This document shows, piece by piece, positions 1 to 8,549 of a stretch of 25,355 bases of DNA. Location of the stretch: positions 1-25,355 of the forward strand of contig CAJXTO010000007.1 in assembly GCA_913061245.1 (NCBI GenBank), written 5' to 3'. The notes under the pieces were generated by a model. The model saw only the letters and a program-made list of their open reading frames with translations. It searched no databases and was not told where the DNA came from. The stretch comes from an uncultured Oceanospirillales bacterium (GTDB taxonomy: Bacteria; Pseudomonadota; Gammaproteobacteria; Pseudomonadales; Litorivicinaceae). The position numbers were made by a program, and so were the translations under genes. Each line of letters begins with the position of its first letter. Position 1 is the first letter of the stretch.

Positions 1-607
1 CCAAGATGAGTTTTTGGCGAGAAATCGTGTTGCTGATCAAGAGATTGTGAATCTTTTTCAGTTGGCACTCGAGCTCGATCCAAACCAGGTGACTGCACTT
101 GGATCACTTGGGATCATTGCATTTGAAGCAGCAGACTATCCGCAAGCCGTTCAGTTCTGGACCCGCATGCTCGGACAATTACCCCCGGGATCTGAACAGG
201 CGAAAGCAATTGAAATGGGTATTGCGCGTGCAACAGAACGTGCAAACCAGAAGTCAGCTCAAAAAGCAGAGCTCGGTGAGGCCGTTATCGAACTCTCTGT
301 GTCATTAAGTCAGGCAGTCCCTGAAAGTCTTAAAGATGCCACGGTTTTCCTATTTGCTCGCGAGGTGAATGGCTCACCTCGACCGTTAGTTGCGAGACGA
401 CTCTCTGTGAGCGAATTGCCAGTTACTGTCCGGCTGTCGAATCGTGATGCGCTTATGGGCGGACAACTTCATCCTGGGTTGACTGTTGAAGTCGCAGCGC
501 GACTCACGGTTGGAGATGCAACCGGAAGCCAGGGAGACTGGATGGGTGGCCCTGTGGTTTTAACATTGGAGCAGGAAAATAAAGCTGAACTGCAACTGAA
601 GCCTTGA
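1..607 (+). CDS. ccmI: c-type cytochrome biogenesis protein CcmI (CycH-type), C-terminal part
   Basis: The reading frame is open to the left edge, so the start lies outside the window. The visible ~201 residues begin inside a TPR region (ALELDPNQ, then GIIAFEAADYPQAVQFW). They continue into the beta-rich C-terminal domain of CcmI/CycH, with the family features LFAREVNG, a PLVARRLSVSELP segment, a GDW motif and a final beta strand. In this family the periplasmic TPR domain binds apocytochrome c and hands it to the CcmF/CcmH haem-ligation complex. The gene probably closes a ccm operon that lies to the left. It is followed by an 80-bp gap and then by an unrelated regulator. The family call rests on the TPR plus C-terminal domain pair. 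A generic TPR protein is the alternative. Confidence 0.82.
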   Translation, partial: QDEFLARNRVADQEIVNLFQLALELDPNQVTALGSLGIIAFEAADYPQAVQFWTRMLGQLPPGSEQAKAIEMGIARATERANQKSAQKAELGEAVIELSVSLSQAVPESLKDATVFLFAREVNGSPRPLVARRLSVSELPVTVRLSNRDALMGGQLHPGLTVEVAARLTVGDATGSQGDWMGGPVVLTLEQENKAELQLKP

Positions 608-687
608 TCGCTATGGTTGTATTGCGTTTTATTTAAAGCGGTTCATACTTGTCGGCGTACTGATGGATCAGTCGCGAGTTAAAAGTC

Positions 688-1350
688 ATGGCAGACGGAT
701 TAAGCTATGTGCCCTTTAAACCGGGTCCCGGTTTGGTTGAGCACATTGCATTACATATTGAACATCAAATCGTCGCAGGAATTTTGCGTTCCGGTGATCG
801 TATTCAAGAAACGCGGGTCGTCAATCAGTTGGACGTCTCTCGTGGTTCTGTTCGAGAGTCTTTTCGAGTCCTTGAGCGGCGTCGTTTAATCGATGTCATT
901 CCGAGACGCGGGGCGATTGTCACAAGCTTGAGTCCGAGTCGGGTGCAAGACCTCACCTCAGCCCTCCCGGTGTTATTAGCTCACGTCGTATCAGAATTGG
1001 TGCCCGTGTGGTCCCCTAAACACTCGAGTTCACTCGAAGAAGCGATGCGGGCATCTGAAAGTAAATTCGGTTGCATTAATCCAGTCAGTGTATTGGACGC
1101 GATATGTCGATTGCATCCAAATACCGTCTATCGAGAATTGATCGATGATTTGATTCCCACATTCGATCGTGTTTTTTCCAAATTGGTTCGATTGAACTTA
1201 TCAGGTGTTGAATCGCTTGATCGGATGCTGAAAACAAAGCTAATAACCGCAATTGAGGCAGGTCAGATTGATGAGTCAGTGCATCAAGTGTCTGAACTTT
1301 GTCGGTCTCTTGAACGTAAATATCTTGAAACTCTGGAGCGCACTGGATAG
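688..1350 (+). CDS. GntR-family transcriptional regulator, FadR/FCD-like
   Basis: A 220-residue DNA-binding regulator. The N-terminal winged helix-turn-helix (about residues 12-80) is typical GntR: GDRIQE, then VSRGSVRESFRVLERRRLID, then the wing PRRGAIV. The C-terminal part (about 82-215) is all-helical and sized like an FCD effector domain. The usual FCD metal ligands are not evident: the segment at DAICRLHPN is out of register with D-x3-H, and the two later histidines appear as lysine and cysteine/serine positions. It sits 33 bp before smc on the same strand. As I recall, Pseudomonas also has a GntR gene immediately before smc, so the link is probably old. Effector and targets cannot be read from the sequence. 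The ATG start at 688 lacks a strong ribosome binding site. Confidence 0.85.
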   Translation: MADGLSYVPFKPGPGLVEHIALHIEHQIVAGILRSGDRIQETRVVNQLDVSRGSVRESFRVLERRRLIDVIPRRGAIVTSLSPSRVQDLTSALPVLLAHVVSELVPVWSPKHSSSLEEAMRASESKFGCINPVSVLDAICRLHPNTVYRELIDDLIPTFDRVFSKLVRLNLSGVESLDRMLKTKLITAIEAGQIDESVHQVSELCRSLERKYLETLERTG

Positions 1351-1383
1351 CTTCCTATATAGATCAAGTGGAAGTTCAAATCG

Positions 1384-4300
1384 TTGCGTTTAAAAAGTAT
1401 CAAACTAGCTGGGTTTAAATCGTTTGTAGACCCAACGACAGTTCCTTTTCAATCGAATATGACAGCGATTGTCGGGCCTAATGGCTGTGGCAAATCAAAT
1501 GTTATTGATGCTGTGCGCTGGGTGATGGGTGAATCAAGCGCGAAGCATCTTCGCGGAGAGTCAATGACAGACGTGATCTTCAATGGATCAGTCAGTCGTA
1601 AGCCAGTATCTCGCGCATCGATCGAACTGGTGTTTGATAACACCGAGGGTCGTGCAGCTGGGGAATACGCGAAGTTTGCTGAAATCGCAGTGAAGCGCGA
1701 AGTTACCCGTGAAGGGCAGTCCAAATATTTCCTGAATGGAACGAGTTGTCGCCGCCGCGATGTAACAGACCTTTTCCTGGGTACCGGGTTAGGTCCTCGT
1801 TCGTATGCCATTATCGAGCAAGGCATGATCGCGCGAATCATCGAAGCAAAGCCTGAAGAGCTTCGGACCTATGTTGAGGAGGCTGCTGGTGTTTCCAAAT
1901 ATAAAGAGCGTCGACGTGAAACTGAAAGCCGTATTTTAAGAACACGTGAAAACCTGGATCGCCTGAATGATTTGTCAGATGAGCTCGGCCGTCAGCTAGA
2001 TCGATTAAAGCGTCAGGCTGACGCTGCAGAACGCTACAAAATTTTCAAAGCTGAATCGAGAGATCTTGAGTCACTGATATTTTGGTACCAGTTGCAAGAG
2101 CACAAAGAGAAACAGCAGGCTGAGATGGATGCGAAAGATGCATGTCAGAAACAGCTCGATCAGCTTGCGTCCTCATTATCCACCAATGAACGTGCACGCA
2201 TTGATGCGCAGATTGCGAGGGAAGATGCCAACCAGGCACTGGATACCGCAAACACGGCGTATTACACCCACGCAGCAACTCTGTCGCGTTTAGAAGCCAA
2301 TAAAGAAGCGTATGAACAACAAGTTCGTCAGCTGTCCGCCAATCAAGAACGTATTGCGAAAGAAATCACTGACCTGAAAAGCCTCATTGAGCGCGATATG
2401 GAAGAGGGTGTGGTTGCTGATCAGAAGAAATCGCAGATCGAACCTCAACTTGAAAAAATTGAAGTCGATCTGGGTAGGCTCGACTCATCGATCGCAGAGT
2501 TTGAACACAGTCTGACGACCCAAGAGTCTGAGCGTAGTCAGTTGGCCAGTGAATTGGGACGGGTGAAATCAGAAATCACCCGTTTAGAAACAGAAAAACA
2601 GGGATTGGAGCGGCAACAAAGACAGGATACGTCACGACTTGAAGCAATCGAACATGCGTTAACCCAGCTCTCAGATACAGACCCGCAGTTGATTACCGAA
2701 CTCCAAAGTGAGTGGGAAGCGTTAAGCGAACGCTTGGCCGTTGCCCAAACCGAGCGGACCAAATTGCAGAGCGCGCGAGATGAAGTTGAGGCGTCTGTTG
2801 TGCAACAGGAGGAGCAACTCCGGGAGCAAAAAGGTGTTCTGCAAAGTGCAGAAGCAGAGCTTGAAAAAGCCGTACGAATTATTGCTGCGGAATCGCGTAT
2901 TGATGATAGCGAGACAAGTGCTTGGGTTGAAAAGCACCCTCAAATTAAAGGTCGAGTGTTAGAACATCTTGAATTACCAGAAGACGACCGTTCTGCTTTT
3001 GAAGCGGCTTATCCAGAACTTTTAGGCGCTTTTGTTACTGACGACTTCAATGCACTCGATATTGATACATTGCCAGCAGGTGTTCGCGTGGTGTCCTCAG
3101 CGTACGTCAACAATCTTCCGGCGCAACTGTCAAAGTCTGAGACTCCACATATTGCTTCTGGCGAGGGCTATACAGAAACAGGTTTTCGTTATGGGCCTGG
3201 GTGGATCGAACGAGTCGCCGGACAGTCCACGGGAATTCTTGATTTGAAAGCTCGGCTTCCTGGGCTTGAACAAGCAAAGCACACAGCCTCTGATGCAGTC
3301 GATGCGATTCAACATGAGCTCGAACAGCTCCGCGAATCGCGTCATCTGGCCGCGACAGGGCTGAAAGCGAAAACAGACGAACTGCAAGAGCTCGAAAAAG
3401 AGTCGGTCCAGTTGTCGAATCGCATCGCGGGTCTCGAGGCGAAGAATCAAGAAGTTGCGGCAAGCCGTGAACGGTTGAGTCATGAGAAAGAATCATTGAT
3501 TCAAGCGCAGGCGAAAATCAATCAAGAATCAAAACAACTCGCAATGCAGCTTGACGAAGTGACTCAGTTAAGAGGTTCGCTGCAAGAAAAGCTGACGCCA
3601 CTGCATCAATCGCTCGATGGAGATAAAGGGTCGCTGAGTCGCTTGCGTGAAGAACGACATAAGCTTGTGAATGTACGATCAGACCTTCGCGTTGAAGTTG
3701 AGAGACTGTCTGGGATTAAGTCACGCTCAGAGACACAAATTGAGCGATTACAAGGTCAACTTTCAAGTCTTGAGAGCGAACTCGAGACGCTGGCCTCCAA
3801 TCGTCAGTCGTTGGCGAATCAGCCGGCGGTAACTGAAGAGGATCTAAAGCAGGCGGTGAGTGAAAGTCAGCGTCTAGAAGAGCAGTTAACCAAAGCGCGT
3901 CAAACACTCAGCGAGAAAGATGAATTACTTCGTTTGCTTGAATCTGAACGTACTGGCATTGAGCGTGATCGAGAGTCCCAGACGCAAGCGCTTGGTGAAA
4001 TCCGGTTGAAGGCGCAAGCAATTGAGATTGAAGTGAATCGATTACAGGGTGAATTGAAGACTCGAGAGGCGTCTGAGGCGCATCTTGTTGAATTTGAATT
4101 GCGCTTTGGTAATCGAGAAGCTGCCGAAACTGAGCTTGCTCGCATTGCGACTCGTATAGAACGATTGGGCCCGATTAACCTGGTTGCGCTTGATGAATAT
4201 CAGAAAGAGCTTGAGCGAAAAGCTGAGCTTGACCATCAGCATGCCGAGTTGACTGAGGCTCTTGAAACGCTCGAGGATGCGATTCGAAAAATTGATCGCG

Positions 4301-4782
4301 AAACGCGCGCTTTGTTCCGGAATACATTCGATGCGATTAATCAATCATTTGGCGAAATCTTTCCACAGTTATTTGGTGGTGGCGAAGCCTGGTTGATGTT
4401 GACTGACGAAGACCTTCTGTCGACCGGTGTAACAATCATGGCGCGTCCACCAGGAAAGAGAAATTCAAGTATTTATTTGTTGAGTGGTGGAGAAAAGGCA
4501 TTGACCGCATTGTCTTTGGTTTTTGCGATTTTCCAACTCAATCCAGCGCCATTTTGTTTGCTTGATGAGGTGGATGCACCATTGGATGATGCGAACGTCG
4601 GGCGTTATGCTGACGCAGTTGCTAAGATGTCTCAGTCAGTCCAATTTATCTATATCACGCACAATAAAATTGCGATGGAACGTGCTGAGCAATTGATGGG
4701 TGTGACCATGTCGGAGCCAGGGGTTTCACGCCTTGTTTCCGTCGATATCGAACGGGCTGTTGAATTGGCCACCACTGAGTAG
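1384..4782 (+). CDS. smc: chromosome segregation/condensation ATPase SMC
   Basis: The 1132-residue SMC ATPase forms the ring of the SMC-ScpA-ScpB condensin that compacts and separates sister chromosomes. The order is an N-terminal ATPase half with Walker A GPNGCGKS (residues 31-38), a first coiled coil (about 165-510), a hinge-like segment (about 513-615, ending GFRYGPGW), a second coiled coil, and a C-terminal ATPase half. That half carries the signature LSGGEKA (1033-1039), Walker B CLLDEVDAP (1058-1066) and the switch histidine in YITHNK. The start is TTG: an in-frame stop at 1360-1362 leaves no ATG or GTG before it, and the next residues match the canonical SMC N-terminus MRLKSIKLAGFKSF. 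The hinge differs from the Bacillus type, as in other gammaproteobacterial SMCs. The partner genes scpA and scpB are in this window at 13651-15007. Confidence 0.97.
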   Translation: MRLKSIKLAGFKSFVDPTTVPFQSNMTAIVGPNGCGKSNVIDAVRWVMGESSAKHLRGESMTDVIFNGSVSRKPVSRASIELVFDNTEGRAAGEYAKFAEIAVKREVTREGQSKYFLNGTSCRRRDVTDLFLGTGLGPRSYAIIEQGMIARIIEAKPEELRTYVEEAAGVSKYKERRRETESRILRTRENLDRLNDLSDELGRQLDRLKRQADAAERYKIFKAESRDLESLIFWYQLQEHKEKQQAEMDAKDACQKQLDQLASSLSTNERARIDAQIAREDANQALDTANTAYYTHAATLSRLEANKEAYEQQVRQLSANQERIAKEITDLKSLIERDMEEGVVADQKKSQIEPQLEKIEVDLGRLDSSIAEFEHSLTTQESERSQLASELGRVKSEITRLETEKQGLERQQRQDTSRLEAIEHALTQLSDTDPQLITELQSEWEALSERLAVAQTERTKLQSARDEVEASVVQQEEQLREQKGVLQSAEAELEKAVRIIAAESRIDDSETSAWVEKHPQIKGRVLEHLELPEDDRSAFEAAYPELLGAFVTDDFNALDIDTLPAGVRVVSSAYVNNLPAQLSKSETPHIASGEGYTETGFRYGPGWIERVAGQSTGILDLKARLPGLEQAKHTASDAVDAIQHELEQLRESRHLAATGLKAKTDELQELEKESVQLSNRIAGLEAKNQEVAASRERLSHEKESLIQAQAKINQESKQLAMQLDEVTQLRGSLQEKLTPLHQSLDGDKGSLSRLREERHKLVNVRSDLRVEVERLSGIKSRSETQIERLQGQLSSLESELETLASNRQSLANQPAVTEEDLKQAVSESQRLEEQLTKARQTLSEKDELLRLLESERTGIERDRESQTQALGEIRLKAQAIEIEVNRLQGELKTREASEAHLVEFELRFGNREAAETELARIATRIERLGPINLVALDEYQKELERKAELDHQHAELTEALETLEDAIRKIDRETRALFRNTFDAINQSFGEIFPQLFGGGEAWLMLTDEDLLSTGVTIMARPPGKRNSSIYLLSGGEKALTALSLVFAIFQLNPAPFCLLDEVDAPLDDANVGRYADAVAKMSQSVQFIYITHNKIAMERAEQLMGVTMSEPGVSRLVSVDIERAVELATTE

Positions 4783-4789
4783 GGGACGC

Positions 4790-5938
4790 ATGGAATTCGG
4801 GTTACGTGAATATTTGCTAATTTTAGGTGCAATCCTGATTGCAGGGCTGTTAGCCGATGGCATACGTCGCACCCTGAAACACAAAAGGGAGGGTTTGAAG
4901 CTCGACCTAATGGCTGCGCCCCCCGAATCACCAGAGCGGTCTGATGTAAGTAAACCTCGCCCAGTGAAGAAGGCCACACCAGAAGAGCTGGAGCCGCAAG
5001 TTGATGCGGATCCGTTATTTGATTCAACAGATGCGAGCCAGCTGAATTTGTGGGCTGGTGAAATCAAGCCTGAGGCCATGAAGCCTGCAGACACCGACAC
5101 GCTTGCAGCACCAATTGAAACTGATACGCAGACTGAATCTCTTTTTGAAGGGTACGAGCCTAAACCACAGACAGTTGTGGTCGAAGAGTCGATGGAGATT
5201 GATGAGCGTGTTGAACCTGTGTGGGATGAGCAGCCTGATGCAGAGCCATCTGACCCCGTGGTTGATGAACCGTCGATCGATACGGAAGCAGCAGACCATG
5301 ATGAAGACATGCGGATCCTTGCCGACGGACCCGTATCGCGGCCAATCGCAGAACCTGAGGAAACTGGTCTATTAGGATCGACATTGGGTCGTATTTTTGG
5401 GCGTTTCGGGAAGAAATCAGCGGAGAGCAATCAGGAGCCAGAAACGCTCGAGGTGTCATCAGATTCAGTCGATATCCCGAGTGATGTGTCGGAACCAACC
5501 CCTCAATCTGAGCCAGCGGATTCCATGGATGATTTGGTCGTGGTCAGTATTCAGTCGGCCCGCTCACCTCGCTTTGAAGGAATTAATTTACACAAGGCAT
5601 GCTTGCGGGCAGGGTTACGGCGAACTGAATCACACATGTATCAGCGCTTCCCTTTGGATGAGAGTGAGCATCCATTGTTTTCACTAGTCAACGGTATTGA
5701 GCCAGGCACATTTGACGAAGATGCTAAATCGGTCGATACGCCGGTTGTCTTTTTATTCACTGAGTTGCCAAAACAGGCCGATCCAGTGTTTGCTGTGAAT
5801 GAGCTTATTTCTGGTGCGCGCTCAATTGCTAGAGACATTGGTGGTGATGTGTTTGATCAACAGGGTACGCCGATTTCAAAGGAATGGATCGACTTGGCCA
5901 GAGCCCAAGCGGGTCATCAAAACCTATTGCGCTCATGA
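4790..5938 (+). CDS. zipA: cell division protein ZipA
   Basis: ZipA tethers FtsZ polymers to the inner membrane at the division site. This 382-residue protein has the family layout: a one-pass N-terminal membrane anchor (about residues 5-22, LREYLLILGAILIAGLLADG), a basic patch (RRTLKHKR), a long acidic and proline-containing linker (about 40-245), and the C-terminal FtsZ-binding domain (about 247-382, beginning DDLVVVSI). I chose the ATG at 4790, seven bases after the smc stop and just behind an AGGGG ribosome binding site. The frame is open further upstream inside smc, but that extension would put extra residues before the membrane anchor. Its place between smc and ligA is common in pseudomonads. 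The linker is unusually rich in Asp/Glu, and its length varies widely in this family. Confidence 0.93.
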   Translation: MEFGLREYLLILGAILIAGLLADGIRRTLKHKREGLKLDLMAAPPESPERSDVSKPRPVKKATPEELEPQVDADPLFDSTDASQLNLWAGEIKPEAMKPADTDTLAAPIETDTQTESLFEGYEPKPQTVVVEESMEIDERVEPVWDEQPDAEPSDPVVDEPSIDTEAADHDEDMRILADGPVSRPIAEPEETGLLGSTLGRIFGRFGKKSAESNQEPETLEVSSDSVDIPSDVSEPTPQSEPADSMDDLVVVSIQSARSPRFEGINLHKACLRAGLRRTESHMYQRFPLDESEHPLFSLVNGIEPGTFDEDAKSVDTPVVFLFTELPKQADPVFAVNELISGARSIARDIGGDVFDQQGTPISKEWIDLARAQAGHQNLLRS

Positions 5939-7947
5939 CAGAAATAGTCGCGCAACGCATCCGTGATCTGGTCACGGAGATTCGTCAACACGATTACAAC
6001 TATCACGTGCTCGATGAGCCAACCATCGGCGATAGTCAGTACGATCTTCTCTTGGCTGAATTAAAGCGACTTGAATCTGAGCATCCCGAATTCCTCGATC
6101 CAAACTCTCCTACGCAACGCGTGGGTGCAAAGCCTGACTCAGGATTTGAAGAGGTGGCGCATCGGATCCCGATGTTGTCACTTGATAATGTGTTTGACTT
6201 GGATGAGTTTCGACAGTTTGTCGAACGAATGACAGATCGCCTGGATCAGTCTGACTCGCCGTATTTGACTGCTGAGCCAAAACTTGATGGCTTGGCGCTT
6301 TCAATTCGGTACGAACACGGTCGCCTTGTTCTTGCGGCGACTCGAGGCGATGGTCAAACTGGTGAAAATGTGACTCAGAATGTCCGCACGATTCGTTCAA
6401 TTCCACTGACCCTTAAAGGATCACACTACCCAGATGTGCTCGAGGTGCGCGGCGAAGTCATTATGAAAAAAGCTGACTTTGCAGCGATGAATCAGCGGCT
6501 TGCCGAGGCATCTGAGAAAACCTTTGTGAATCCAAGAAATGCTGCCGCTGGTAGTCTCCGACAGTTGGATCCTTCGATCGTTGCAACGCGTCCACTTTCG
6601 TTTTATGCCTATGGCCTGGGTGAAGTGTCAGAACCCCTGGGTACCACCCACTCTGAGGTGATGGACGCACTGAAAAACTTAGGTATCCCTGTGAATCCCG
6701 GGCTTGTCAGAGGCGAACCTCGCGTCATTGAGACGGCTTATGAATCGTTGATGGCGAGGCGTGATGATTTGCCGTATGAAATCGATGGCATGGTCGTCAA
6801 AGTTGATGCGTTGACGCTTCAAAATGCGCTTGGTTTTGTTGCGCGGGCTCCACGATTTGCTACTGCTTGGAAGTTTCCAGCACAAGAAGCCGCGACACGT
6901 TTGGTAGCAATTGATGTGCAAGTTGGTCGTACCGGAGCGATCACGCCGGTAGCCCGACTTGAGCCTGTGTTTGTCGGTGGCGTGACAGTATCAAATGCAA
7001 CGCTTCACAACTTTGATGAGGTCGCTCGTCTAGATGCGCGGCCGGGCGATCAGGTCATGGTTCGCCGAGCGGGCGATGTGATTCCGCAGATTGTTCGAGT
7101 GATGACAGAGCAGCGATCGGATGTGTCTAGACCGATATCGATACCAACCGAGTGTCCTATCTGTCAGTCACCAGTTGAACGTGCCGAGGGTGAGGCTGTC
7201 ATTCGCTGTTCTGGTGGACTGATTTGTCGTGCGCAACGTCTTGAGCATCTGAAGCATTTTGTGTCGCGAAAAGCGATGGATATCGATGGTGTTGGCGAAA
7301 GGTTACTTGAGATTCTGATTGAAAAAGAATGGGTGGCGACACCGGCTGATTTGTATCGGTTGTCTGCAGAGTCCATCGAGGGCCTCGATCGGATGGGTGA
7401 GAAATCAGCACACAATGTGATTCAAGCAATTGCCCAATCCAAAGAAACGACATTTGCGCGATTTTTATATGCGCTTGGCATTCGCGATGTCGGCGAAGCG
7501 ACTGCCCGAACCTTGGCTGCCGAATTTGGAGACTTAGACCGACTTATTCAGGCAACACATGATGAACTCATGGATGTTGAAGATGTTGGTCCGGTGGTTG
7601 CCTCCCACATCCGAGCCTTTTTCGAAGTCGATCGCAATCGTGCAGTGATTCAGGATTTGATCGACTTGGGTGTTCATTGGCCAATTGCCACTGTCGAGGT
7701 ATCTCAAGATGGACCGGATCTCACAGGGCAGACCTGGGTCTTAACTGGTACATTAGAAACTATGACGCGAGATGAAGCATCGGACAAACTGAGAGCATTG
7801 GGAGCGAAAGTTTCTGGATCAGTCAGTGCAAAGACGACGATGCTTGTTGCAGGACCTGGAGCTGGTAGCAAGTTGGCAAAAGCGGAAAGCTTGGGCGTTG
7901 ATGTTATTGATGAGGCTGCGCTTATTGCGTTGTTGGGTGAGTCATGA
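5935..7947 (+). CDS. ligA: NAD-dependent DNA ligase LigA
   Basis: LigA seals nicks in duplex DNA using NAD+, joining Okazaki fragments and finishing repair. At 670 residues it is the standard length. Visible parts are the N-terminal NMN-binding Ia region (YNYHVLDEP, then SQYDLLL), the adenylation motif KLDG with lysine 116, and a zinc finger with cysteines 407, 410, 425 and 431. These are followed by helix-hairpin-helix repeats (for example GIRDVGEATA and VEDVGPVVA) and a C-terminal BRCT domain (about 593-670). The ATG at 5935 overlaps the zipA stop in an ATGA, so translation is probably coupled to zipA. The frame extends upstream into zipA, but the family N-terminus fits this ATG. All catalytic and zinc residues are present. 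Confidence 0.98.
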   Translation: MTEIVAQRIRDLVTEIRQHDYNYHVLDEPTIGDSQYDLLLAELKRLESEHPEFLDPNSPTQRVGAKPDSGFEEVAHRIPMLSLDNVFDLDEFRQFVERMTDRLDQSDSPYLTAEPKLDGLALSIRYEHGRLVLAATRGDGQTGENVTQNVRTIRSIPLTLKGSHYPDVLEVRGEVIMKKADFAAMNQRLAEASEKTFVNPRNAAAGSLRQLDPSIVATRPLSFYAYGLGEVSEPLGTTHSEVMDALKNLGIPVNPGLVRGEPRVIETAYESLMARRDDLPYEIDGMVVKVDALTLQNALGFVARAPRFATAWKFPAQEAATRLVAIDVQVGRTGAITPVARLEPVFVGGVTVSNATLHNFDEVARLDARPGDQVMVRRAGDVIPQIVRVMTEQRSDVSRPISIPTECPICQSPVERAEGEAVIRCSGGLICRAQRLEHLKHFVSRKAMDIDGVGERLLEILIEKEWVATPADLYRLSAESIEGLDRMGEKSAHNVIQAIAQSKETTFARFLYALGIRDVGEATARTLAAEFGDLDRLIQATHDELMDVEDVGPVVASHIRAFFEVDRNRAVIQDLIDLGVHWPIATVEVSQDGPDLTGQTWVLTGTLETMTRDEASDKLRALGAKVSGSVSAKTTMLVAGPGAGSKLAKAESLGVDVIDEAALIALLGES

Positions 7948-8549
7948 AAAATCTGTTCATTTTCTTCGTGATACTGACGCTTGGCGGATGCGCAGTCTCG
8001 CCTCCAAGAAACACTGAGAACGCATGCAATATGTTGGCTGAAAAGCCAGGTTGGTACGATGCAGTTAATGACGCATCGGATTCATGGGATGTCCCTGAGG
8101 GCCTGATTTTGTCTTTCATCCGTCAGGAATCGTCGTTTGTGGCCGATGCGAAGCCGCCTCGTACAAAAATCCTTTGGGTTCTCCCTGGACCGAGAGCCAG
8201 CTCAGCCTATGGCTATCCTCAAGCGAAGGACGGTACCTGGGGCGATTACCGCCGGGATACCAATTCATACCTCGCTGAGCGCGATAATTTTCGCGATGCT
8301 GCAGATTTCATTGGGTGGTATGTCGATCGAGCCTATCGGATTGCTGGAATACCAAAATCTGATGCCTACCGACATTATTTGGCATATCACGAGGGTGTCG
8401 GGGGATTTCAGCGCGGTACATTTAAGTCCAAGCGTTGGTTGATGGGTGTTGCCAAGCGAGTTGATCAAGTTGCTAAGACCTACGACAGTCAATTGAATGG
8501 ATGTCGCGATAAACTTGATAGCGGATCATGGTGGAATCCCTTTAGCTAA
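7944..8549 (+). CDS. lipoprotein with SLT-type (lytic transglycosylase-like) domain
   Basis: A 201-residue predicted lipoprotein. The N-terminus is a lipoprotein signal peptide with lipobox LGGC (cysteine 16). The rest resembles a lytic transglycosylase SLT domain, which cleaves peptidoglycan glycan strands: RQESSF with the likely catalytic glutamate 62, SAYGYPQ (87-93) in place of the usual SAYGLMQ, and YHEGVGGFQRGTF (148-160). A short extra loop (KPPRTKILWVLPGP) lies between the catalytic helix and the SAYG motif. The ATG overlaps the ligA stop in an ATGA, so it is probably the last gene of the smc-zipA-ligA run. Its 3' end overlaps convergent mnmC by 8 bp, leaving no room for a separate terminator. 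Residue 18 onward lacks an obvious inner-membrane retention Asp at +2 (Ala there), which suggests the outer membrane. I know no standard gene name. Confidence 0.85.
   Translation: MKNLFIFFVILTLGGCAVSPPRNTENACNMLAEKPGWYDAVNDASDSWDVPEGLILSFIRQESSFVADAKPPRTKILWVLPGPRASSAYGYPQAKDGTWGDYRRDTNSYLAERDNFRDAADFIGWYVDRAYRIAGIPKSDAYRHYLAYHEGVGGFQRGTFKSKRWLMGVAKRVDQVAKTYDSQLNGCRDKLDSGSWWNPFS

Noticed and set aside
608..687. Promoter between ccmI and the GntR gene
   Set aside because: Several AT-rich hexamers can be picked out, but none has a convincing -35/-10 pair at proper spacing.
3107..3496. Minus-strand frames opposite the smc hinge and second coiled coil
   Set aside because: Two different frames overlap each other here and neither resembles a protein family; they follow from smc codon use.
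4733..4789. Upstream TTG start for zipA inside smc
   Set aside because: It would add 19 residues before the membrane anchor, while the ATG at 4790 has its own AGGGG site and the family N-terminus.
4726..5430. Long serine-rich open frame on the minus strand opposite zipA
   Set aside because: It mirrors the Asp/Glu-rich linker codons of zipA read backwards, has no recognisable domain or ribosome binding site, and overlaps a clear gene.
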